Part shown: positions 18,467 through 27,300 of the stretch, in pieces
How the letters are laid out: each line of letters opens with the position of its first letter
Position numbering within the stretch: the stretch's first letter is position 1
Source of the DNA: Chrysochromulina tobinii
Taxonomy: Eukaryota; Haptophyta; Prymnesiales; Chrysochromulinaceae
Assembly (NCBI GenBank): GCA_001275005.1
Contig: JWZX01003092.1
Location: 1 to 47,499 of the forward strand
Reading direction: 5' to 3'
Length of the DNA: 47,499 nucleotides
Notes under the pieces: model-generated
Seen by the model: the letters and a program-made list of their open reading frames with translations, nothing else
Told to the model about the DNA's origin: nothing
Database searches by the model: none
Made by a program: the position numbers and the translations under genes

Positions 18467-20425
18467 TTAGGCGGCGGGCAGGGGCTGCGATCTCGGCTTC
18501 GCGGGGGGCAGCTGCTTGGGCAGAGAGAGCGAGGGAACCTGCACAGGCAGCTCGCCTCGTCCGATTGGCTCGCGACTGACGGGGAGCGGCGGCCTCAAGA
18601 ACTCGGGAGATGGAAGCTCGGGTGACGCGCGCGCAGCGAGGCCCGGCCGACCGCCAAAATAGGAAGTAGGCGAGGCAGCCCTGAAGCGCCCCCCCTCGCC
18701 GCGCGCCTCGGCCGCCGCTAGCGCCTCGGCTGCCGCCTCCCTATGCTGTTCGAGCAGCGCCTCGTGTTTGGGTGTCGTCATGCCGTCTGACTTTTGGGAA
18801 GCCACCGTCTGCTGCCAAGCGCCGAACATCTCACGCCGGTCAGCCTGGCGCTGCTGCTTCTCGTTCGCGAGCTGTCGGACCTCGTCCGCACTCAGTCTCG
18901 GCACGTGCGCGCCCAGAAGCTCCGCCAGATGATCGAAACCCTCGAAGCGCGCCAAATCGGCAGGCACGAGCCGAGCACCAGTAGGCACGAGTCGTGTTCC
19001 GTCAAAACGCATGCTCAGGCCGCTCTCACGCGGGTCGGCCCCCGCCCCGAGCAGATGCATGCACATCTCGATCGCATTCTGCTGCACGGCGAGCAGGCAC
19101 GCGGTCGCGCCCGAGACGGGATCGGCGAGCTCAGCGTCGGCGCCTGCATCGAGGAGCAGTTGCACACACTCGTGATGGTTCTTTTGGACAGCGAGCAGTA
19201 GTGGCGAGAAGCCCTCGCGGTCGCTCTTGTCGGGCGTCGCGCCCGCGTCGAGCAGCACACGCAGGCAGTCCGCCATCTCGGCCGTCCACGTCTTGGCCTT
19301 GGCGCAGTACGCGCACGGCGTGCAGCCGTTGTGGTCACGCTGGTCGGCATCGGCGCCAAAGTCCAACAACATCTCGAGGCAGCTTACGTTTCCGGCCTCG
19401 ACGGCAGCGTGTACGGGCGCAATGCCCTCGTCCGCCGTCGCCGCACTCACATCCGCACCCGCCTGGATGAGCACGTACAGCAGCTCCGTCGCGCCGTCCT
19501 GAGCAGCGAGCAGCAGCGGCGACTTGCCATTGATGGCCATGTTTGGGTCGGCGCCGTGCCGAAGGCAAAAACGCGCGCCGGCTACGGAGTGCATGCGGCA
19601 GGCGACGAGCAGAGGAGTGAGCCCACACTCGAGCGGCGCGTCAAATCCCTTGTCTTCCGCGGCGAGGGTCTCAAGCTGCACCATCAGCTTCTCGTCGCTT
19701 GACAGGTCGTTATAGTGGGCCTGACGCTCGAGCCTCTCGCGCTCAGCGGCAGCGGCGGCCTCCCGTGCCTCAGCGAGCTCGACGGCCGTGAGTGAGCGGC
19801 GGGCACCGCGCGCCGAACCCATACCGCGCGCCGACGCTGGCGCGGGCACCGAGGCCGACCCTTTGGTGGGCAGCGAGGTCAACCCTTTTGCGCGTGGCTT
19901 GCGTTCGCTCTCACCAGCTTCCTTGCTCGCGCGTCGCTTGGGTTCGTTGCCGCTTTCGGCCAACGAGTCGTAGAGCGGCACGAGCAGCGGACAGCCGAGG
20001 GAGAGGCACAGCTCATGCCATGCGGCCTTGTCGTTGCTCGGCACACCCTTCTTGCCCTTGAGCAACTCGTTGAGCAGCACCTCTACCACCGCCGCAGTAA
20101 CACCTGACATCTCCTTGGAGGTCGCGTCGCTGGTGCCCTGGGCGGACGCCGCGACCTCGAACGTGAGCGAAACGAGGCCCGACTTGCTGCATAGCTGAAG
20201 CTGCGCGCGCGCCTGCCCATTCTTGTCCAGTGCTACGCACCCTGTTACCTTGAAGTTGGCCAAGTCCACGCCCTGCCCCTTCGCCGTCGGCGGGTTGCTC
20301 GTCTTCTTTTCAGTCTCAGCGCTGCTCGAGCCGAAGAAAGCAGACGCCAAGGAGGTGGCACTCTTTTTCTTCGTCGCAACCTTTTTTTCTTCGCTGCGAC
20401 GCGGCGTCGAAGGGCCAGAAGGCAT
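18467..20425 (-). CDS. Ankyrin-repeat protein
   Basis: I choose the ATG at 20425 (MPSGPSTPRRSEEKK...), giving 652 residues. The frame is open to 20707, but that part overlaps the divergent promoter and start of the neighbouring gene. The N-terminal third is Lys/Ser-rich with a stretch reading VDLANFKVTGCVALDKNGQA. About six ankyrin repeats follow, for example TPLLVACRMHSVAGARFCLR, SPLLLAAQDGATELLYVLIQ, APVHAAVEAGNVSCLEMLLD and SPLLLAVQKNHHECVQLLLD. The C-terminus is Pro/Ser-rich. It should act as a protein-binding scaffold; no enzymatic domain is visible. Confidence 0.85.
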   Translation of the reverse strand: MPSGPSTPRRSEEKKVATKKKSATSLASAFFGSSSAETEKKTSNPPTAKGQGVDLANFKVTGCVALDKNGQARAQLQLCSKSGLVSLTFEVAASAQGTSDATSKEMSGVTAAVVEVLLNELLKGKKGVPSNDKAAWHELCLSLGCPLLVPLYDSLAESGNEPKRRASKEAGESERKPRAKGLTSLPTKGSASVPAPASARGMGSARGARRSLTAVELAEAREAAAAAERERLERQAHYNDLSSDEKLMVQLETLAAEDKGFDAPLECGLTPLLVACRMHSVAGARFCLRHGADPNMAINGKSPLLLAAQDGATELLYVLIQAGADVSAATADEGIAPVHAAVEAGNVSCLEMLLDFGADADQRDHNGCTPCAYCAKAKTWTAEMADCLRVLLDAGATPDKSDREGFSPLLLAVQKNHHECVQLLLDAGADAELADPVSGATACLLAVQQNAIEMCMHLLGAGADPRESGLSMRFDGTRLVPTGARLVPADLARFEGFDHLAELLGAHVPRLSADEVRQLANEKQQRQADRREMFGAWQQTVASQKSDGMTTPKHEALLEQHREAAAEALAAAEARGEGGRFRAASPTSYFGGRPGLAARASPELPSPEFLRPPLPVSREPIGRGELPVQVPSLSLPKQLPPAKPRSQPLPAA

Positions 20426-20737
20426 GGAGGGACTCCGAAGACACCCCGAGAGCAGCGGCGGTGGCTTGCCAATTCCTTCGCGTTGCCAAATTAGCCGATG
20501 GTGAGTTACATGTAGAGACGACCTAGAAATGGAGAAATGGGGCGGGTAGGCCGCAGGGGGAGATGGCGTACGCAAGGGCGCGGCGCGGCTGCCGTCGTCC
20601 CTATTTAGGATGCGTGTTTCCCCTAAAAGCCGAGACATTTTGCTGTATAGTACTGTACAGTAGTCGTTGTCCATCGCCCCACTCGAGTTCTTTTTTTGCG
20701 TCTCCATTGCTGGTGTTCCGCTCGCCGTCGGGACCCG
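20426..20737. promoter_or_regulatory. Divergent intergenic region
   Basis: This 312-bp interval separates the starts of two divergently oriented genes (ankyrin protein on minus, coiled-coil protein on plus), so it likely holds both promoters. I see no TATA box. The frames that cross it have no conserved motif. Confidence 0.4.
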
Positions 20738-22327
20738 ATGCAGGCTCCTCGTTGGGTGGACGTGGACGACGGCCTACCCAAACTACCTCAGCTTCGTCCG
20801 AGCCTCGTCGTCGCGAAGCCTCGCAGCCTGGAAGAGAAACAGACGCTTGAATTTAAGGGCCGCGTTGTGAACCTGCGAAGGGTGCTGCTTGCGAAGAATT
20901 TGCAGAACGCGCGAGAGGAAGCTCGGCAGAGGAACTTCGAAGTTGGGCAGGAGGTGCGTGATACAATGGACCACTTGTTGGGCCGTGATATCTCCGCGGC
21001 ACTGGCCACTGTTCGGCTGGCCGATGGCACGGAGGTGCGTGCGATGGCGGAGCAGCTTAGCAACGTGCTCGTAAAGGAGCTCAATGACGGCGACGTGCGC
21101 ACGCGAGATCAGTCCGACGTGCCGGGCCCGATGGTGGAGCACGCGGCATGGATGAAGCTGTGGCGCGAGATCAACATCGAGGGTCGGCTATTTTACCACC
21201 AGTTCATGGCAACACTACGCAGCAAGCTGCAAATAAAATTGGGAAAATTCGGATCGAAGGAGCGAGAAAAGAAGATGGCCGATTTGCAGGGACTGTGGTG
21301 TACTATCTGTGCCGGCAAGTTCCGCGAGACGGCGGGTGATGAGGACTTCGCTGGAGAAGTTAAGCCTTTCCTGGTTCTGAGTGAGTTCCTGGCGTTCATG
21401 AAGTCGGGATCCCAGCAGTGGGATGGTCGGTTGCAGATGCAGCTTGCGGACGAAGACGGGAGCGGCTCGGCCATGTCAGACGCTGTACCTGGGTGGCGGG
21501 CACGAGTCGTAGCACAAAATAGGCTTGCAGCGGAAGCGGTTCGCGAGAGCCGACCGAATAGGCAACGAGTTGGGGTGGACGGCCGACGGCTCCTGATCGA
21601 TGGCATGTCCAGTCCAGTATGGAGAAACATGATGGCCAACGAGGTGCAGGCAGCCAAAGATGAGCAACAAAGGCATCTGTCGAGTACGATCAACGCACGC
21701 ATTTCTAATCAACGCATCGAGTCGTGGTTAACGGTCGTCAAGGATGCTGTCAGCGACGATGGTCGGCTGGCGTTCGACGACGTGTCGTCGATCATGCGCG
21801 AGCACGTGAAGTTGAACGCGGACGAGTTGCAGCTGCTGCGGCGAGTATGGAAAGCGATCGATCCCGAGTGCACGGGCAGCGTGACGGTGGCAGCTTTTGG
21901 CACCTTCATGCAGCTGGGCGCCGCCAAGCACGTCGGAAGCAGCGATGGCTCACGCGCACGCGTGGTTGCTGAAAAGGAGTCTCGCATTTCGAGGAGCCAT
22001 GCCGCCAACCGCGCCAAGGCACAGCAAGCTCAACTTAACGTCGAGGCCGAGCGGTTGGAGAAGGCGATTGCACAGATGGAGAGCCCTCAGGAGCGTCCGA
22101 GGCGTCGAGCAAGCCGGCAGCCATCGAGCAAGCCGGCCCTGCTCGAGCTGGAAGAGCGACGACAGCAGGCGACGACGGATCGCAGCCATCTCGAGCGCCT
22201 CCTCTACGAGGAGCGCGACGACCAGACGTTCTACCTGGGTGCCGCGACAGCGCGAGAGCATCGCCAGAAGGGGGCTCAGATGCGCCGCTTAGGCGAACGC
22301 TTTAGGTTTCCTGTACTACGTACATGA
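20738..22327 (+). CDS. Coiled-coil protein with an EF-hand-like segment
   Basis: A single exon of 529 codons from the ATG at 20738 (MQAPRWVDVDDGLPKLPQL). Upstream frame sequence is Cys/Arg-rich and lies in the divergent promoter. The protein is mostly charged helix. A central segment LRRVWKAIDPECTGSVTVAAFGTFM has the spacing of an EF-hand, though the loop lacks several liganding acids and may not bind calcium. It ends in a long coiled coil (AQLNVEAERLEKAIAQ...). I do not recognise the family. The combination is common in cytoskeletal or ciliary proteins, but that is inference. Confidence 0.7.
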   Translation: MQAPRWVDVDDGLPKLPQLRPSLVVAKPRSLEEKQTLEFKGRVVNLRRVLLAKNLQNAREEARQRNFEVGQEVRDTMDHLLGRDISAALATVRLADGTEVRAMAEQLSNVLVKELNDGDVRTRDQSDVPGPMVEHAAWMKLWREINIEGRLFYHQFMATLRSKLQIKLGKFGSKEREKKMADLQGLWCTICAGKFRETAGDEDFAGEVKPFLVLSEFLAFMKSGSQQWDGRLQMQLADEDGSGSAMSDAVPGWRARVVAQNRLAAEAVRESRPNRQRVGVDGRRLLIDGMSSPVWRNMMANEVQAAKDEQQRHLSSTINARISNQRIESWLTVVKDAVSDDGRLAFDDVSSIMREHVKLNADELQLLRRVWKAIDPECTGSVTVAAFGTFMQLGAAKHVGSSDGSRARVVAEKESRISRSHAANRAKAQQAQLNVEAERLEKAIAQMESPQERPRRRASRQPSSKPALLELEERRQQATTDRSHLERLLYEERDDQTFYLGAATAREHRQKGAQMRRLGERFRFPVLRT

Positions 22328-22703
22328 TGTAAGCGCTCGCAGCTCGGCTCAATTTGCCTGTAGATCCGGGTAAGTAAGTCAGTAAACAATATCGCTTCTC
22401 GGGGTCCGCTGCATAGAACTTCAGAGAAGAGGGCAAATCTGCATGTTCTTGTGTGGTCGATATCCGTAACTGGATCGGAGCTCAGAGTGCTGGCGGTTCG
22501 AAATGCCACTTCGTGCTTGTGGGTCCGGAGGGATTCCGTATACGCGTTGTGTTGAATACTTCAGCAACTGTGTTTTAAAATTCACACAACTAGGCGCTGG
22601 TGTGAACGAAAACGAAAACGTTAACATGAACGAAAACGACCCGGTCTCCATGTGCCATCATGATGTGCCATGTGCTGCACAGCACTCGATTACTTGTAGC
22701 GGC
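22328..22703. other. Gap upstream of the GT8 gene
   Basis: No gene is visible, although the glycosyltransferase frame stays open through most of it. It contains GAACGAAAACG-type short repeats near 22604-22640, around an AACGTTAAC palindrome that recurs in the repeats at 15109 and 39304. Confidence 0.35.
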
Positions 22704-23756
22704 ATGGCCCGTTCAACATCGTCGTTGATTCTTTTGACGGCCATCGCGATCACGCTCGCCGTGTCGCCACCTCTTCCAGTAACCGACAGCTTCTTGGCCG
22801 GCAGTTCCGAGGGTGACACATGCGGGGGCGATAGCGCCGCGGCACAGCGATACCACGGTCATCGCACAGATGGAAGCAAGGGGGCAGCATACGTTTTCTC
22901 CATATTTGGCCGCTGCTCGTCACGACACCAGGCGCAGCTGCTCACGAGCGCAGAGATCCTGCAGGACACAAAACCGCAGTTTCCGCTTGCGGCGATGCTC
23001 TCACCAACGTGTTGGCGCAACCTCACCTTTCGCACACTGCTGGAGCAGCAGTCGATCACGCCGATCTGCGTGCCGCGCATCAACAACGTGACATGCCGCG
23101 GGGCGCGCCAGCGCGGCAGTTTCTTCGACGAACATTGGACGAAGCTCAACCTGCATAACCTGACCGGTCTCCGCGTGGCCTTCTATCTCGATAGCGACCT
23201 GGTCGTGCAGCGCAACCTCGACAGCGTCGTGAGCACTCTGCTCAATCGTCCGTCGCTCATGGAGGCACGCACGCCGCAGGGATGCCTGGGCAATGATGCG
23301 GCATATACGTGGTTCAATACAGGCGTCTGGGCCGTGAAGCCCAACGCGCACGAAATGTCAGGCCTCATTGCATGGTTGAAGAACGGCAGCTCGGTGTGCT
23401 ACGACGGCGACCAGAGCGCGGCGATGGGCTACTGGAAAAGCCCCGGCGGCAAGGGTGGACGCTTGAGGTCTCAGGTGCTTCTTCTGCACGTCGGTTACAA
23501 TATGAAGGCGGACCAGGGCCCCCAGGCGTGCCTTAGCAAGCGGAATCTCAACGCGAGCGACCTGCATGTGGTCCACTTCTCGGGCAAGCAGAAGCCCTTT
23601 TCCATGTTCAAAAACAAGGACGACACGTGGAAGGCCGCTCGCGAGAGCTACATGCGCCACTTCAAAAAGTGGGAGGTGCTCCTTGGTGTGCCCTCCTGCA
23701 CAGAGAAGCAGCTGCTGAAGACAAACATGGGCTGCTATACGACGTCTCAGGACTGA
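22704..23756 (+). CDS. GT8-family glycosyltransferase, secretory pathway
   Basis: The start is placed at ATG 22704 because it opens a signal anchor (ARSTSSLILLTAIAITLAVS). The upstream in-frame sequence is Asn/Glu low-complexity. The product is 350 residues. GT8 features are clear: the metal-binding DxD in AFYLDSDLVVQRNLD, an acceptor-side motif WFNTGVWAVKPNA, and the late VVHFSGKQKPF that resembles the family's His-x-x-Gly-x-x-Lys-Pro. Seven or more cysteines and Asn-x-Ser/Thr sites (NLT, NVT, NGSS, NAS) support a lumenal location. It probably transfers a hexose, galactose or glucose type, from a nucleotide sugar to a glycan. The acceptor is unknown. Confidence 0.8.
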   Translation: MARSTSSLILLTAIAITLAVSPPLPVTDSFLAGSSEGDTCGGDSAAAQRYHGHRTDGSKGAAYVFSIFGRCSSRHQAQLLTSAEILQDTKPQFPLAAMLSPTCWRNLTFRTLLEQQSITPICVPRINNVTCRGARQRGSFFDEHWTKLNLHNLTGLRVAFYLDSDLVVQRNLDSVVSTLLNRPSLMEARTPQGCLGNDAAYTWFNTGVWAVKPNAHEMSGLIAWLKNGSSVCYDGDQSAAMGYWKSPGGKGGRLRSQVLLLHVGYNMKADQGPQACLSKRNLNASDLHVVHFSGKQKPFSMFKNKDDTWKAARESYMRHFKKWEVLLGVPSCTEKQLLKTNMGCYTTSQD

Positions 23757-24079
23757 GCGCACACTTTCTTAGAGGCGCGGGCCGGTCATGGGGCCGGTTA
23801 ATTCCTTAGGTGAACTAGTACAGGAGAGATCGGGCCTCACAACCGAAAAGTATAAAAGTATTTGCGGACTGGTCCAGCCATGGGTCCAATGCATGGGTCC
23901 GCTGCGCACTGCCGACTGCGCGAGATTTTGGCGCACGATCGGGATTTTGGACCATTGGGGGAGGGTTTCAACACTCAGGTAGTCACCCCTCATAGGTGTT
24001 TCAACATAATGGCGGAGTACATAACTTTCGTCTGTACCGGTATCCGTCTCAACTTACTTCTATGTTCTCATTGTAGTAC

Positions 24080-24102
24080 TAAGAACTACTTCGTAGTTCT
24101 TA
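24080..24102. repeat. Short perfect hairpin
   Basis: TAAGAACTAC and its exact reverse complement GTAGTTCTTA are separated by TTC. It lies 15 bases before the 48-bp tandem duplication. Confidence 0.7.
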
Positions 24103-24117
24103 TTCGTTCATTCATAG

Positions 24118-24213
24118 TACATAACATGACATAACATGACAGCGGCGCACCGCAAGGACTTTGGGTACATAACATGACATAACATGACAGCGGCGCACCG
24201 CAAGGACTTTGGG
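24118..24213. repeat. Exact tandem duplication, 2 x 48 bp
   Basis: 24118-24165 and 24166-24213 are identical. Each copy itself begins with a doubled ATAACATGAC decamer. It lies about 90 bp upstream of the next start codon, so it may affect that promoter. Confidence 0.9.
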
Positions 24214-24302
24214 GGGACCGCGCCGAAACTGCCGGCTGACTGACTGACTTCGCGGGTGACGTTACACTTTCAGCATGCGCCCCAAGTTTTCCCAGTTCAC
24301 GC

Positions 24303-27300
24303 ATGGCTACCCCCAGTTCCCTCAGTCTGCCTCCTCTCTCTCAGCAGTCCATAGAGCGCTCCGTCGAGCGTTCATCCATCTCGAGAGGCTCATCCATCGA
24401 CCGCTCATCCTACTATCAAAATATTCATGAGAGCGCTTTGCGGAGTTCGACTCCGCGGGGCCTCATGTCCTCCTCAACAGGCCCGGCCTCGCTGCTCCTT
24501 TATCCGCCGGCACTGCCATTCAGCCTGACGCTGCCAGTCACGGTTGAACCGCTCGCACCGCCAGAGGTTAGCCGAGGCCACTCGAAATCTGAAGCTCCCG
24601 CGCGCTGCCTGTGCTGACGGGCTGCTCCGCCGACTCTCGTATCGCGACAGCCTACCGCGGTGCCATGGATGCTCATCGAACGTCGTGAAGCGCTCATTGA
24701 GCGGCTGCGATCGTTTGCGCTCGAGTGGTCGCGAACGCCCGAGAAACGACCCGCGGCGGCGCCGGTACACCTGTGTGCGGAATACGCCGCCCGCCTCGCG
24801 ATGTTGCCGCGGCAGGCCGCATCACCACCGCCTAAGCTGCCCGTGCCACTCAGCATTCCCTTTGGTTCGCCCAGGAGGCGGCGGAAGCAGGAGGAGCTCG
24901 TGTACCTCGCTCTTGCGCCGCAATTGGCACAGCAGCAGGAGCCGCCCCAAGAGCTGCCGCCGCCGCAGCAGCAGTCGCAGCCGCAGCCGCAGCCAGAGCC
25001 GCAGTCACCGACGCCGCCAGGGCCGCCGCCGCCCCTGCGGCAGCGCCACTCGCCTCGCGCAGCGCCGCCCACCCACACGCCGGTGAGCAGCTCCGTGCCT
25101 GCCACCCACAAGATTGAGCCTCCTTCCAACTTCCACCACCAGCACAAGCTCAGCGCCGCGCCGACGGGCTTCGGCTGGGCGGCATCGGCGGCCTCCGCTG
25201 TGAGCGGGGACGTCGACGCGGCGCAGCAGTTGGTGGCCCAGCTACTCAGCGAGCTGATGGCATGCACACTCGCGCTCGTAGAAGCCCTCAACCCTCTCGA
25301 ATGGAGCGCCGTATCGGTCGAAAAGTCAAACACCGGGACTGGGGCCGTGTCGGGCACACCGCGGCTGCCGCCCTCACCATCATCATCCTCAACACCCTCA
25401 ACACTCTCATCACCCTCGTCGCGATCGCAGACTGACCACCAAAGCTTCAGCAGCGGCGGCCGCAGCAGTCGCAGCGAAGATCGCAAGGGCCCGCGGCCCG
25501 TAAGCTCGCCCCGCGAGCTCGCAGCCCGTAAGCTCGCCCCGCTCCATCCCGTACTTCCCGTCTCGCCGCGGCCCGTGTCGCGTGGCAACTCGCGGCCCGT
25601 GTCGCGTGGCACCGCAGCCTCGGCTGCCAGATCGGCCACAGAGAGCTCCGCGGCCGACATCGAGGTCGCTAGGGGCGCCTCGGGCGCCGCTCTGCCCGAA
25701 CATTGGATCGCATGGGCACTCCGTCCGCCGCCGGCCATCGTGGCGGTCGGCCCGCCTCCTGGGCTCAAATCCGGTGTCGCCTATCTGCTGCAGGTGCTCC
25801 TTGACTTCCACCGACTGCCCCTGCCCTCGGTGACCGACCCGTTCGCCCTACTTTGGTTCGACGAGACACGCGAGGCGCGTCTGCTGCCCGAGGCGTTGCA
25901 TGCGCCGCCCACACACGCAAAGCTGCGCGCTGCCGGCTTCAAGCTGCGTGCGCTCATGTGCCCCGAGCATATGCGCATCCTCTACAGGGCACAGCGCTCG
26001 CCACTCGGCCGCAACGACCCCTCGTGGAGGGCGCTGAGCACGCTACTATACGGTAGCCCCGGAGGATACATGCAGAGGCTGCGCCAAATTTGGGTGCGCG
26101 AGCAGGCGGCGCTCCGCATGCAGATGTGGCTCATTCGCGCGCGCATGCGCGTGCGTATGCGCGCGCGGCGCGAGGCGCGGCGTCACGTGGCGGCAACCAC
26201 CATCCAGCGGCACTACCGCGTACGTCACGACTGGCTCGGGGCGCCCGCCTCGCTGTTCGGCGACGTGTCCCTCGAGGTACGTCGTCGTGCGGAGCAGGAG
26301 AAGCGCGAGATGGAGGCGGCCCTCGTGGCTCAACGGCGCGAGGAGCGCCGGTTGGCAGCGCGCCAAGCCCTCCTGGCGAGGCGTCGTGCAGCGGTCAAGT
26401 CTGCTCTCGGTCCCTGCCGGGCGTTTTACAAGGCGCGCCGTGTGGTGGGCGACCGGTGGCTCACTGCCCCTTGCCAAGCGGTGGCTCGTCCGCTCTCGCG
26501 CCGCGAGGACGGTCGCGTCGATCGGCGCGAGCGCCGCCACGCACGCCGCCGCCACCCGCTTCCAGGCGGCCTTCCGAGCTCAGATGACGCGCGCGAGGCT
26601 CATCACCGTGCAGTTCGAGCTGTGCGCGCGCGCGGCGAGTGCGTCGGCGGCAGCTGTGAATCTTCGGCAGCCTCTGTGGAATGCCCTCACTGGATGGCGG
26701 CTCGAGGCGAGTCAGAGTGCTGAGAGTGCGTCGGCCGCGCTCGCCTCGCTCGAGCTCGCGAGCCGCGCGCACGAGCTGTTGCTACGGCGGCAGCATGCCG
26801 CGGCTGTGGCGCGCAGTGCGCTGCTGCGTTGGTACATGGGCGACGGCAGGCCACTCACGGAGGCAAAGCTCTTCGAAGCTGTCGCCCAGGCAAGCGCTGA
26901 GCTCGCCGCCGCCGCCACCGCCGAGGCCTCGAAGGCTGCCGACCCCGCGGCAGAGCCAGCGCAGGTGGCGGCGGCGCAGGTGGCGGCAGCAGCGCCTTCT
27001 GCCGCGCCCGCGCCGGCTGCCGCGGCTTCATCCGGCGGCGTCTTGTCCGGCGACTTGTCCGGCGAAAGAGCCGACACTCATTCGCCGACAGAGAGATCGG
27101 CGTCACCTCCGCCGACTCTCCTGGGCGCGGCGTCGGGCGCTGCGTCGGGCGCGGCGGCCTCGAGCGCAGCGGCGTCTGCGTTTGCGGAGCTCGAGTCGGC
27201 CATGCTGCAGGCCGAGCGTCTCGAGGAGCGTGTGAGTCGGATGAGCGGTGCCGCCGAGTGCTGCGCCAAAGTACTCACTGCTCTGCCGATGGCCTTCGAC

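Larger units (their letters stand above)
23757..24302. other. Intergenic region with tandem repeat and hairpin
   Basis: No gene is visible. A TATA-like tataaaag lies at 23851. A perfect 10-bp hairpin with a three-base loop is at 24080-24102. An exact 2 x 48-bp tandem duplication occupies 24118-24213. The following CDS starts at 24303. Confidence 0.6.
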
